Shown here piece after piece: positions 49,210 through 59,684 of a DNA stretch of 64,000 nt. A program made the translations under genes and the position numbers. The notes under the pieces were generated by a model. It searched no databases. It saw only the letters and a list, made by a program, of their open reading frames with translations, and was not told where the DNA came from. The stretch covers positions 1,798,001 to 1,862,000 of the forward strand of contig NZ_CP113097.1 in assembly GCF_026625125.1 (NCBI RefSeq), in the 5' to 3' direction. The stretch's first letter is position 1. Each line of letters opens with the position of its first letter. The stretch comes from Pseudomonas putida (GTDB lineage: Bacteria > Pseudomonadota > Gammaproteobacteria > Pseudomonadales > Pseudomonadaceae).

Positions 49210-49232
49210 GTACCGGCGACAGACGCCGGTAC
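49210..49232. terminator. Perfect 9-bp hairpin before the M15 peptidase gene
   Basis: GTACCGGCG, loop ACAGA, CGCCGGTAC, ending 24 bases before the next ATG. It may end the glutaredoxin transcript or structure the next leader. Confidence 0.45.
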
Positions 49233-49256
49233 TTCATCATCGTCGAGAATGCAGTC

Positions 49257-49688
49257 ATGTTCATCACACCAAACTTTACCCTGGAAGAGATGGTTGCCTC
49301 GCAGGTCGCCTCTCGCGAAGGGCTGGACAATACGCCACCGCAGCAAGTCATCAGTAACCTTCATCTACTCTGTCACGCCCTTGAGCAGGTGCGAGCATTG
49401 TTCGGTCTGCCGGTGATCGTCAGCAGTGGTTACCGCTCACCCGCGCTGAACAAACGGATAGGCGGCTCTTCGCGTAGCCAGCACCTGCACGGGCTGGCTG
49501 CAGATTTCAAGATATTCAGCATCAGTCATCGGGAGGTGGTCCGCCGGGTGAGCGCAAGCGCAGTGAATTTCGACCAGATGATCCTCGAGTTCGACAGTTG
49601 GGTCCACCTGTCGGTAACCCCGGACGTGCCGCGTCGTGAAGTGCTGACCATCCGCAGGGGCACAGGCTACCTGCCAGGTTTGCGGTGA
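49257..49688 (+). CDS. Peptidase M15-type protein, phage-endolysin-like
   Basis: A 143-residue single domain with zinc-binding motifs of the M15_3 family: SGYRSPALNKRIGGSSRSQH, HGLAADF (SxHxxGxAxD) and WVHLSV. Relatives are phage endolysins or D,D-/L,D-peptidases. It has no signal peptide, so on its own it would stay in the cytoplasm, as phage lysins do before holin action. No holin or phage structural gene is adjacent. It is followed by the SOS-box gene 70 bases on. Confidence 0.82.
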   Translation: MFITPNFTLEEMVASQVASREGLDNTPPQQVISNLHLLCHALEQVRALFGLPVIVSSGYRSPALNKRIGGSSRSQHLHGLAADFKIFSISHREVVRRVSASAVNFDQMILEFDSWVHLSVTPDVPRREVLTIRRGTGYLPGLR

Positions 49689-49700
49689 GGCGTGGATCAA

Positions 49701-49730
49701 TTGACGGCGGGGTGTGCAAGTTCGTATGCT
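49701..49730 (+). promoter_or_regulatory. Sigma-70 promoter of the SOS-box gene
   Basis: TTGACG at 49701-49706, an 18-base spacer, TATGCT at 49725-49730. It starts 12 bases after the preceding stop, and the LexA box overlaps the -10. Confidence 0.65.
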
Positions 49731-49744
49731 GTATATAAATACAG
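49729..49744. promoter_or_regulatory. LexA (SOS) box
   Basis: CTGTATATAAATACAG, which differs from the gammaproteobacterial consensus CTGTATATATATACAG at one base. It overlaps the -10 and start site of the promoter at 49701-49730 and lies 15 bases before the ATG at 49760, an ideal repressor position. Confidence 0.85.
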
Positions 49745-49759
49745 TATCGAGGTAAGCCC

Positions 49760-50068
49760 ATGCTCAATGTCGAGCAACTCAAGTACAGCGTCAACCGCAT
49801 GCCGGTGGAGCGGGTATGTGACGCCGTGCTGGAACTGCGCCTCGAAGGCCTGGTCACCGATGACCGTACGCCGTTCGGCAAGGTCCATTTCAACACCTGC
49901 TTCGCCGAGATCGAGGCCCTGTTTCAGCGGGCCGGGTACCATCGAGGGTTGGATGTGGTGGGTTACCAAGGCTTGCTGTATGCGCTCTATGATCCAGGCC
50001 GCTGGGAGCCCGTGCAGGTTCTGCGCTGGCTGAAGGCACGCAGCGAGGCCGTGGTCCAGGCTGGTTGA
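49760..50068 (+). CDS. SOS-controlled protein of unknown function
   Basis: 102 residues, soluble. I do not recognise the family. It begins MLNVEQLKYSVNRMPVERVC and continues with a helix-rich region (VCDAVLELRLEGLVTDD), CFAEIEALFQRAGY and a Trp-rich end (RWEPVQVLRWLKARSEAVV). GAGGT lies seven bases before the ATG. The strong LexA box at its promoter predicts induction by DNA damage. It does not resemble SulA, YebG, UmuD or DinI. The RluA-type gene follows after 51 bases and might be co-transcribed. Confidence 0.82.
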   Translation: MLNVEQLKYSVNRMPVERVCDAVLELRLEGLVTDDRTPFGKVHFNTCFAEIEALFQRAGYHRGLDVVGYQGLLYALYDPGRWEPVQVLRWLKARSEAVVQAG

Positions 50069-50119
50069 GCTGGCGGGGTTGGGGGATAATGCCCGGCCCT
50101 GCCTGCCCCGAGTCTCGCC

Positions 50120-51004
50120 ATGACCACGCCATTCGACCCCGCCCGCCAGCAAGCCAGCACGGTCTGCCTGCCACCTGGCAACTGGGCGACGGTACTTGAT
50201 TGCCTGTGCGACCATTTCAAGGCGATCGAGCGTGCCCAGTGGCTTGACCGTTTTGCTCGTGGCCGGGTGCTCGACGCCGAAGGCCGGGCGGTCGCAGCCG
50301 ACCTGCCTTACCGCCGCGGCATGCGTCTGCACTATTTTCGCGAGGTGCCCAACGAGCGGCCGATCCCGGTTCAGGAAACCATCCTGCATGTGGATGAGCA
50401 TCTGGTGGTGGCCGACAAACCGCATTTTCTGCCGGTTACGCCGACCGGTGAATATGTCGAACAGACTTTGCTGCGCCGTCTGATCCGGCGTCTGGACAAC
50501 CCTCACCTGGTGCCGTTGCACCGCATCGATCGGCATACCGCAGGGCTGGTGTTGTTTTCGGCCAACCCGCAAACCCGCAGCGCGTACCAGCGTCTGTTTC
50601 CCGAGCGTCGTATCGACAAGCGCTATCAGGCCATCGCCCCGGCCTTGCCCCAGCATGATTTTCCGCGGGTGCATAAAAGCCGCCTGGTGCATGGCGAGCC
50701 GTTTTTCCGTATGCATGAGGTACAGGGCGACGATAACAGCGAAACCCTGGCCGAGGTGCTGGAGAAGCGGGGGGAGTTGTGGCGCTACGGCCTTTCGCCG
50801 GTGACTGGCAAGACCCATCAACTGCGGGTGCACATGGCGGCACTGGGGGCGGGGATTTGTAACGACCCGTTCTATCCAGCGCTTCTCGAGGTGGAAGATG
50901 ATTACCAGCGGCCATTGAAGCTGCTGGCACACAGCTTGCGCTTTGCCGACCCGTTGACGGGGGACGAGCGGTTTTTCGAGAGCCGCCTGACCCTCGGTTG
51001 GTAG
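50120..51004 (+). CDS. RluA-family pseudouridine synthase
   Basis: 294 residues. It has a short S4-like N-terminus, then ILHVDEHLVVADKPHFLPV and the catalytic HRIDRHTAGLVLF (the second Asp-containing motif HRxD, nucleophile Asp), and SPVTGKTHQLRVHMAALG near the end. It isomerises uridine in rRNA or tRNA; the exact site cannot be told from sequence. Confidence 0.88.
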   Translation: MTTPFDPARQQASTVCLPPGNWATVLDCLCDHFKAIERAQWLDRFARGRVLDAEGRAVAADLPYRRGMRLHYFREVPNERPIPVQETILHVDEHLVVADKPHFLPVTPTGEYVEQTLLRRLIRRLDNPHLVPLHRIDRHTAGLVLFSANPQTRSAYQRLFPERRIDKRYQAIAPALPQHDFPRVHKSRLVHGEPFFRMHEVQGDDNSETLAEVLEKRGELWRYGLSPVTGKTHQLRVHMAALGAGICNDPFYPALLEVEDDYQRPLKLLAHSLRFADPLTGDERFFESRLTLGW

Positions 51005-51005
51005 T

Positions 51006-51035
51006 GCCCCTTCAAGGTTAGTGCCGCGAAGGGGC
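51006..51035. terminator. Hairpin between convergent RluA-type gene and aer
   Basis: GCCCCTTC (51006-51013) and GAAGGGGC (51028-51035) pair around a 14-base loop in a 40-base convergent gap. Confidence 0.55.
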
Positions 51036-51044
51036 GCTGTGTTG

Positions 51045-52610
51045 TCAGCGGTTGAAGCGCTCCACCAGTGAGTATTGGCCACCGGCGGTAGTGGTCAATG
51101 CTTCGCTGAGCTGTGCAGAGTGCTGCGCCTGTTCGGCTGTCTGGTCGGCCAGTTCGGCGATCGTGCTGATGTTGCGGCTGATCTCGTCGGCCACGGCAGT
51201 CTGCTCTTCAGTGGCGGCTGCGATCTGGGTCGCCATGTCGGTAATGTTGGCCACCGCCTCGCTGATCCCCACCAACGCCTGGTCCGCCTGCATCACACGT
51301 TCTACGCCCTCCTGAGCCTGGCGATGGCCAGACTCCATGGTGAGCACGGCGTTGTTGGCCGTCTGTTGCAGCTTGGCAATCAGGCCATGGATCTGCCCTG
51401 TGGACTCAGCGGTGCGCTGGGCCAGCTGGCGCACTTCATCGGCTACCACGGCGAAGCCACGGCCCATCTCGCCAGCGCGGGCCGCTTCGATGGCGGCGTT
51501 CAGTGCCAGCAGGTTGGTCTGGTCGGCGATGCCCTTGATCACATCGACCACGCCACCGATTTCGTCGCTGTCCTTGGCCAGTTGTGTCACGGTTTCGCCG
51601 GTTTCACCCACGGCCGCCGACAGGCGCTCGATGGCGTCGCGGGTTTCACCGGCGATCTGCCGGCCCTGGCTGGTCAGGCGGTTGGCTTCCTGCGTGGCAT
51701 CGGCAGTGCGCTGTACATGGTTGGCCACCTCCTGGGTCGTGGCGGCCATCTGGTTGACGGCAGCGGCAACCTGCTCGGTCTCGACCCGCTGGCGCTCCAG
51801 CCCCGAGGAGCTCTTATGGGCCAGGACATCGGACTGGCGTGCCTGATCGCTGAGGTGTTCGGCGCTGTCCTGCAGGCGGGTCAGGCAGGTTTTCATACGC
51901 GCGTCCTGGCTGAGCAGGGCCATTTCCAGGCGCGCCTGCACGCCACGGCTGTCGGTGAACATCTGCGCGATCAAAGGGTCGGAGGTGGTCTGTTCGGCCA
52001 GGCGCAGCAGGCGTTTGAGGCCGCGTTGTTGCCAGCCCAGGCCCAGCAGGCCGAGCGGCACCGACAGGGCGGCGGCCAGGGCGAAGCCCCAGGAATGCCC
52101 GAGCCAGTTACCGATCAGGAAACCGACCTGGCTGACCAGGATGAAGGGCAGCCAGTCCTGCAGCACTGGCAGCCACTTGTCACGCCGCGGAACGGCCGGT
52201 TTGCCCTGGTTGATGCGCTGGTACAGGGCTTCGGCGCGGCGGATCTGCTCGGCGGTGGGCTTGACCCGCACCGACTCGAAACCGGTCACCTGGTTGTTGT
52301 CGAAGATCGGCGTGACATAGGCGTTGACCCAGTAATGGTCACCCGACTTGCAGCGGTTCTTGACGATACCCATCCAGGGCTGGCCTTGCTTGAGGGTCTG
52401 CCACATGTGGGCGAACACCGCAGGGGGCACATCCGGGTGGCGTACCAGGTTGTGCGGTGCGCCGACCAGTTCCTCGCGCGTGAAGCCGCTGATCTCGACG
52501 AACGCATCGTTGCAATAGGTGATCACACCTTTGGCATTGGTGGTCGAGATCAGGCGTTGTTGGGCAGGGAAAGTCCTTTCCCGTTGAGTGATCGGCTGGT
52601 TGTTACGCAT
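51045..52610 (-). CDS. aer: Aerotaxis/energy-taxis receptor Aer
   Basis: A 521-residue chemoreceptor. An N-terminal cytoplasmic PAS domain (about 20-125, with [19 protein letters not shown]) of the FAD-binding Aer type is followed by a hydrophobic hairpin (about 155-195), a HAMP-like segment, and the methyl-accepting signalling domain with [20 protein letters not shown]. There is no periplasmic domain. I choose ATG 52608-52610; a TTG 18 bases upstream is in frame but less likely. A FliA-type promoter lies upstream, tying it to the motility regulon. Similar to P. putida Aer proteins. Confidence 0.9.
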   Translation of the reverse strand: MRNNQPITQRERTFPAQQRLISTTNAKGVITYCNDAFVEISGFTREELVGAPHNLVRHPDVPPAVFAHMWQTLKQGQPWMGIVKNRCKSGDHYWVNAYVTPIFDNNQVTGFESVRVKPTAEQIRRAEALYQRINQGKPAVPRRDKWLPVLQDWLPFILVSQVGFLIGNWLGHSWGFALAAALSVPLGLLGLGWQQRGLKRLLRLAEQTTSDPLIAQMFTDSRGVQARLEMALLSQDARMKTCLTRLQDSAEHLSDQARQSDVLAHKSSSGLERQRVETEQVAAAVNQMAATTQEVANHVQRTADATQEANRLTSQGRQIAGETRDAIERLSAAVGETGETVTQLAKDSDEIGGVVDVIKGIADQTNLLALNAAIEAARAGEMGRGFAVVADEVRQLAQRTAESTGQIHGLIAKLQQTANNAVLTMESGHRQAQEGVERVMQADQALVGISEAVANITDMATQIAAATEEQTAVADEISRNISTIAELADQTAEQAQHSAQLSEALTTTAGGQYSLVERFNR

Positions 52611-52640
52611 GGGCTGAGTAATCCGCAAGGCTTTCGACAG

Positions 52641-52667
52641 ATATCGGCAAGCCAGCGTTTTTATTGA
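52641..52667 (-). promoter_or_regulatory. FliA (sigma-28) promoter for aer
   Basis: Minus strand TCAA (52667-52664), 15 bases, then GCCGATAT (52648-52641): a close match to the pseudomonad flagellar sigma-factor consensus TCAAG-N14-GCCGATA/TAAA-N15-GCCGATAA. It is 31 bases before the aer ATG. Confidence 0.75.
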
Positions 52668-52833
52668 ATGGAGATTTAACTTCGTTGATCTGGCGCAGGA
52701 ACAGGCGGCTTTGATTGCGTTAGCAGCCTGGCACGTTCGCGAAAGAAGGCGCCACTATTGGCGATGTATTGCAGATGATGACGTGCGGGTCAAATCATGA
52801 CTGATTGGTAGGCCAAGCGCCAGGCGTCGAAAC

Positions 52834-52856
52834 AAAAAGGGGCGCATGTGCGCCCC
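52834..52856 (-). terminator. Intrinsic terminator after acnA
   Basis: GGGGCGCA and TGCGCCCC pair (52839-52856); on the minus strand TTTTT follows, 12 bases after the acnA stop. Confidence 0.85.
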
Positions 52857-52868
52857 GGTCACTGAGTT

Positions 52869-55610
<2,742 letters not shown>

Positions 55611-55833
55611 TGCCAACTCCTTATGCACCGGTGCCCGGCATTGGCTGGTTGATGCCGGTGTCACCGCGGTGTTTCGGCCCGCACGGTACGGACCTGGCTG
55701 AAGAGTCAGGTTAGACCGGTTTGTCTGCCCTGACCCTATTCTGGACCGGCGGGGCATGTCGCAGGTTCCGATCTTCCTTTATCATCGCCGCCCTGCCGGC
55801 GCCTTTGGTGCGTCAGCCGTAGTGGAGTGAGAG

Positions 55834-56901
55834 ATGAATACCCTGTTCATGCATAGCCGGCCCGGGTTCGAGGGCGAGGTCTGCGCGGAGATCAGCGAAC
55901 ACGCTGCCCGCCTGGGGGTTGCCGGTTATGCCAAAGGCAAGCCGCAGAGCGCCTGCGCCGAGTTTGTCTGCGCCGAAGCCGACGGTGCCGAGCGGTTGAT
56001 GGCGCAGTTGCGCTTTGCTCAACTGATCTTCCCGCGCCAGTGGGCGCGGGGGAGCTACATCGAACTGCCTGAGACCGATCGGGTCAGCGTGTTGCTTGAG
56101 CATCTGCGGGCATTGCCGGTGTTTGGCAGCCTGTGGCTGGAGGTGCTCGACAGCAACGATGGCAAGGAGCTGTCGACGTTTTGCCGCAAGTTCGAGGTGC
56201 CGCTGCGCAAGGCGTTGGAAAAAGCCGGGCGCTTGGTCGATAACGCCAGCCTGCCTCGGCTGTTGCTGACGTTCATCAGTGGTCGTCGGGTATTCGTTGG
56301 CGTTGCCGATGCGAACAACAGTGCGCTGTGGCCGATGGGCATTCCTCGCTTGAAATTCCCGCGGGAGGCGCCGAGCCGCTCGACGTTGAAGCTTGAAGAG
56401 GCGTGGCACCAGTTCATTCCGCGCGAGCAGTGGGAGCAGCGGTTGGGCGATGACATGACCGGTGTTGATCTTGGGGCATCGCCGGGTGGCTGGACTTACC
56501 AACTGGTACGCCGGGGCATGCTGGTCACTGCGATCGACAACGGGCCGATGGCCGAGAGTTTGATGGACACTGGTCTGGTGCAACACTTGATGGCCGATGG
56601 CTTCACCTGGCAGCCCAAGCAACCGGTGGACTGGATGGTCTGCGATATCGTCGAGAAGCCTGCGCGTACTACTGCGTTGATCGAGACTTGGTTGGGGGAG
56701 GGCTTGTGCCGGGAGGCGGTGGTCAATCTGAAATTGCCGATGAAGCAGCGATATGCCGAAGTGCGTCGGCTGCTGGACCGCATGGAGGCGACCTTCAAGG
56801 CGGGCAAGGTCAAGGTTTCGATTGCCTGCAAGCAGCTGTATCACGACCGTGAGGAAGTGACCTGCCATCTGCGCAGGCTGGACCTGAAGCCGCGAAAATA
56901 A
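55834..56901 (+). CDS. rlmM: 23S rRNA 2'-O-ribose C2498 methyltransferase
   Basis: A 355-residue SAM methyltransferase: an N-terminal THUMP-like region and a C-terminal Rossmann domain with MTGVDLGASPGGWTYQL. The KDKE-type catalytic residues fit WMVCDIVEKP and VVNLKLPMK. GGAG precedes the ATG. Monocistronic and divergent from acnA. A repeat locus begins directly after its stop. Confidence 0.93.
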   Translation: MNTLFMHSRPGFEGEVCAEISEHAARLGVAGYAKGKPQSACAEFVCAEADGAERLMAQLRFAQLIFPRQWARGSYIELPETDRVSVLLEHLRALPVFGSLWLEVLDSNDGKELSTFCRKFEVPLRKALEKAGRLVDNASLPRLLLTFISGRRVFVGVADANNSALWPMGIPRLKFPREAPSRSTLKLEEAWHQFIPREQWEQRLGDDMTGVDLGASPGGWTYQLVRRGMLVTAIDNGPMAESLMDTGLVQHLMADGFTWQPKQPVDWMVCDIVEKPARTTALIETWLGEGLCREAVVNLKLPMKQRYAEVRRLLDRMEATFKAGKVKVSIACKQLYHDREEVTCHLRRLDLKPRK

Positions 56902-56931
56902 GCCGCTGCCGCTGCCGCTGCCGCTGCCGCT
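56902..56931. repeat. Hexamer tandem repeat (GCCGCT) x5
   Basis: Five perfect GCCGCT copies right after the rlmM stop, followed by GTCTTGCTCTTGCTTTT, which leads into the left arm of the large inverted repeat. Confidence 0.95.
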
Positions 56932-56940
56932 GTCTTGCTC

Positions 56941-57594
56941 TTGCTTTTCAGTGCGCGGTAGATCAGACGCTGCAGATTGCGACTTCAGGAGGCCGAACGG
57001 AGGTCTTGCGGAGGGAGGTGACGGGCATGGATGCCCGTCAAGCGCTTCGGCCCATGGATGGGCCGTGAGCGCGGTCCTCCCGGGAGCAAGGCCGGAGTGA
57101 GGGAACCCCGGAGCGAAGCGTAGGGGCCGGATGATGGGAGCGGGCGGTTTTTGTGGGCCTGCCCCGTGATTCAGCGCCTCCCCGGCAAATGGATCTTCAC
57201 GCTAGCTGAAAGCCACAAGCCACAAGCCACAAGCCACAAGCCACAAGCCAGAAGCCAGAAGCCAGAAGCCAAAGCTTATGCTGGGGTTTTTATTCATCTG
57301 GGCATATCCATTTGCTGTGGCGACGCTCACTCACCTTTCCGCCCTTACGGCGGGTCACTTTTTGGCAAACGCCCCAAAAAGTAACCAAAAAAGGCTGGCT
57401 CCTATCATCCGGCCCCTACGCTGCGCTTCGGGGTTCCCTCGCTCCGGCCTTGCTCCCGGGAGGACCGCGCTCACGGCCCATCCATGGGCCGAAGCGCTTG
57501 ACGGGCATCCATGCCCGTCACCTCCCTCCGCAAGACCTGCGCTCGGCCTCCTGAAGTCGCAATCTGCGGTGCCTGAACTACCGCGCGCTGAAAA

Positions 57595-57598
<4 letters not shown>
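56941..57598. repeat. Long inverted repeat, two 212-bp arms with a 234-bp spacer
   Basis: Left arm 56941-57152 is the imperfect reverse complement of 57387-57598. The central 97 bases (57001-57097 and 57442-57538) are identical; outside this there are scattered substitutions. The spacer holds a heptamer array, the palindromes CCGCC/GGCGG (57339-57353) and ACTTTTTGG/CCAAAAAGT (57357-57382). I recall similar sequence as dispersed repeats in P. putida-group genomes; no transposase or terminal duplication is visible. Confidence 0.9.
57212..57267. repeat. Heptamer tandem repeat inside the inverted-repeat spacer
   Basis: Five copies of GCCACAA (57212-57246), then three of the variant GCCAGAA (57247-57267). 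Confidence 0.95.
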
Positions 57599-57684
<86 letters not shown>

Positions 57685-57793
57685 GCGAGGTCGCGGCGAA
57701 GGCGAGGGACATTGCGCTTGCAGCGCAGGGGCGGGTGGGTATTGGTGCGTGCCGCGCTATGCGCCACAATAGCGATCATTTGCGGAGCCACCC

Positions 57794-58036
57794 ATGACAG
57801 ACTTCACCCCCGACGCCATCCTCGATGCCACTGGCCTGAACTGCCCAGAACCGGTGATGATGCTGCACACCCACGTACGCAATCTGGCCGCCGGCGGCCT
57901 GCTCAAGGTCATCGCCACCGATCCCTCCACCCGCCGCGACATTCCCAAGTTCTGCAACTTCCTTGGCCACGAACTGCTCCAGCAGCAGGAAGAAGCCGGT
58001 ACCTACCTGTACTGGATTCGCAAGAAAGCCGACTGA
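57794..58036 (+). CDS. tusA: Sulfur carrier protein TusA
   Basis: An 80-residue TusA/SirA protein passing sulfur for tRNA thiolation and other thio-cofactors. The CPxP motif is [10 protein letters not shown] with the active Cys at about 18. The usual [17 protein letters not shown] follows. GGAG lies before the ATG. It starts about 110 bases after the hexamer array, so its promoter lies next to repeats. pdxB follows after 60 bases. Confidence 0.94.
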   Translation: MTDFTPDAILDATGLNCPEPVMMLHTHVRNLAAGGLLKVIATDPSTRRDIPKFCNFLGHELLQQQEEAGTYLYWIRKKAD

Positions 58037-58096
58037 TCCACGCTGGATCGTGCCGGGCATAGCACCTACACTGCGTTCCCCAGACAGGAGAGCGCC

Positions 58097-59239
58097 ATGC
58101 TGATAGTTGCCGACGAGAATATCCCGCTGCTCGATGCATTTTTCCAAGGTTTCGGCGAGATCCGCCGTTTCCCCGGCAGAAGCATGGACGCCGCCAGCGT
58201 CAAAGAAGCCGACGTGCTGCTGGTGCGCTCGGTGACCAAAGTCGACCGGCAACTGCTCGAAGGCAGCAAGGTGCGCTTCGTCGGCACCTGCACCATCGGC
58301 ACCGACCACCTGGACCTGGACTACTTCGCCGAAGCGGGCATCCACTGGAGCAGCGCCCCGGGCTGCAATGCCCGCGGTGTGGTCGACTACGTGCTCGGCA
58401 GCCTGCTGACCCTCGCCGACCTGGACGGCGCGGCGCTGCCCCAGCGCACCTATGGCGTGGTTGGCGCAGGGGAGGTCGGTGGCCGGCTGGTGCGCGTGTT
58501 GCACGGCATGGGCTGGAAGGTGCTGGTCTGCGACCCGCTGCGCCAGGCGGCTGAGGGCGGCGATTTCGTCAGCCTGCAAACAGTGCTTGAACAATGCGAT
58601 GTGATCAGCCTGCATACCCCCTTGCAGCGTGACGGCGAGCACCCCACCTGGCACCTGCTGGGCCAAGCGCAGCTCGCGCAACTGCGCCCTGGCGCATGGC
58701 TGATCAACGCCAGCCGTGGGCCGGTGGTCGACAACCTTGCCCTGCGAGAGCTGCTGTTGGACCGCGAAGACGTGCACGCCGTGCTCGATGTATGGGAAGG
58801 CGAACCCCAGGTCGACCTGCAACTGGCCGACCTCTGCACCCTGGCCACGCCGCACATCGCCGGCTACAGCCTCGATGGCCGCCAGCGCGGCACGGCGCAG
58901 ATCTACCAGGCATTGTGCCGCTTCCTGGGTGAAGACGAGCGCGTGCAGTTGCAGGATCTGCTGCCCAAACCGCCGCTGGCGCAGATCGAGTTCGATGGCG
59001 AAGCGGACCTGGGCTGGGCCTTGGCGACCTTGTGCCGGGCGGTGTACGACCCGCGCCGCGACGATGCCGATTTCCGTCGCAGCCTGAGCGACGACGCAGC
59101 CGAGCAACGCGCGGCCTTCGACCTCTTGCGCAAACAGTACCCGCCACGCCGTGAAATCGAAGGGTTGGCGGTGCGGTTGCCAGGCGAGGCTGCGCAGTTG
59201 GTGCAGATGGCCAACGCCTTGGGTGCAGTGGTCGTTTGA
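58097..59239 (+). CDS. pdxB: Erythronate-4-phosphate dehydrogenase
   Basis: A 380-residue NAD-dependent D-2-hydroxyacid dehydrogenase in the DXP-dependent pyridoxal phosphate pathway. NAD motif [27 protein letters not shown] (catalytic Arg), and the C-terminal PdxB dimerisation domain are present. The start is ATG 58097 ([16 protein letters not shown]) with AGGAG upstream. Confidence 0.95.
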   Translation: MLIVADENIPLLDAFFQGFGEIRRFPGRSMDAASVKEADVLLVRSVTKVDRQLLEGSKVRFVGTCTIGTDHLDLDYFAEAGIHWSSAPGCNARGVVDYVLGSLLTLADLDGAALPQRTYGVVGAGEVGGRLVRVLHGMGWKVLVCDPLRQAAEGGDFVSLQTVLEQCDVISLHTPLQRDGEHPTWHLLGQAQLAQLRPGAWLINASRGPVVDNLALRELLLDREDVHAVLDVWEGEPQVDLQLADLCTLATPHIAGYSLDGRQRGTAQIYQALCRFLGEDERVQLQDLLPKPPLAQIEFDGEADLGWALATLCRAVYDPRRDDADFRRSLSDDAAEQRAAFDLLRKQYPPRREIEGLAVRLPGEAAQLVQMANALGAVVV

Positions 59240-59266
59240 TGAGCAGGCAGAACATCACGGGCAAAT

Positions 59267-59293
59267 AAAAACCCGGCGCCAGCGCCGGGTTTA
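59267..59293. terminator. Bidirectional terminator between pdxB and the 57-residue gene
   Basis: ACCCGGCGC, loop CA, GCGCCGGGT, flanked by AAAA and TTTAAA: serves convergent pdxB and the small minus-strand gene. Confidence 0.8.
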
Positions 59294-59307
59294 AATCAAT
59301 TCTTCAC

Positions 59308-59481
59308 TCAGCCCTTTTGTACCTTTTTCACCCGGCTGGCTTCCAGGTCCTTGCAGGCCTGCTGGATCATTTGCTCGGTAATCGGTACTTCACGCCCCTG
59401 GGCATCGATGATCGAGCCACAGACCTTCTGTTGCGGGGTGTTCTGGGGCTTCTGGGTGTCGCTGCCATGCTGCAAGCTCAT
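59308..59481 (-). CDS. Small conserved protein (PA1571 family-like)
   Basis: A 57-residue gene with a good ribosome site (GAGGAGA) before the ATG at 59479-59481. It begins MSLQHGSDTQKPQ and contains SIIDAQGREVPITEQMIQQA, ending in a basic tail VKKVQKG. The IIDAxGREVPIT core resembles what I recall as the Pseudomonas PA1571 family, of unknown function. A terminator lies just beyond its stop. It is short enough to be missed by automatic calls. Confidence 0.8.
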   Translation of the reverse strand: MSLQHGSDTQKPQNTPQQKVCGSIIDAQGREVPITEQMIQQACKDLEASRVKKVQKG

Positions 59482-59684
59482 TTAACGTCTCCTCATCAGG
59501 TCCAATATCAAGGTAAACCTGTGCCGTGACTGGCCTGTGACAGCGGCGCTTGGAGGCCACGGCAGTTACAGTCCACCAGAAAGAGCGATAAACCTCCAGC
59601 GATGGCTTAGAACGATGGGCTATAGCCACTGCCAGGCGGGATGAATGGTAGGCTGCTGTTTCACTGTCATTGTGGTCCATCGCC

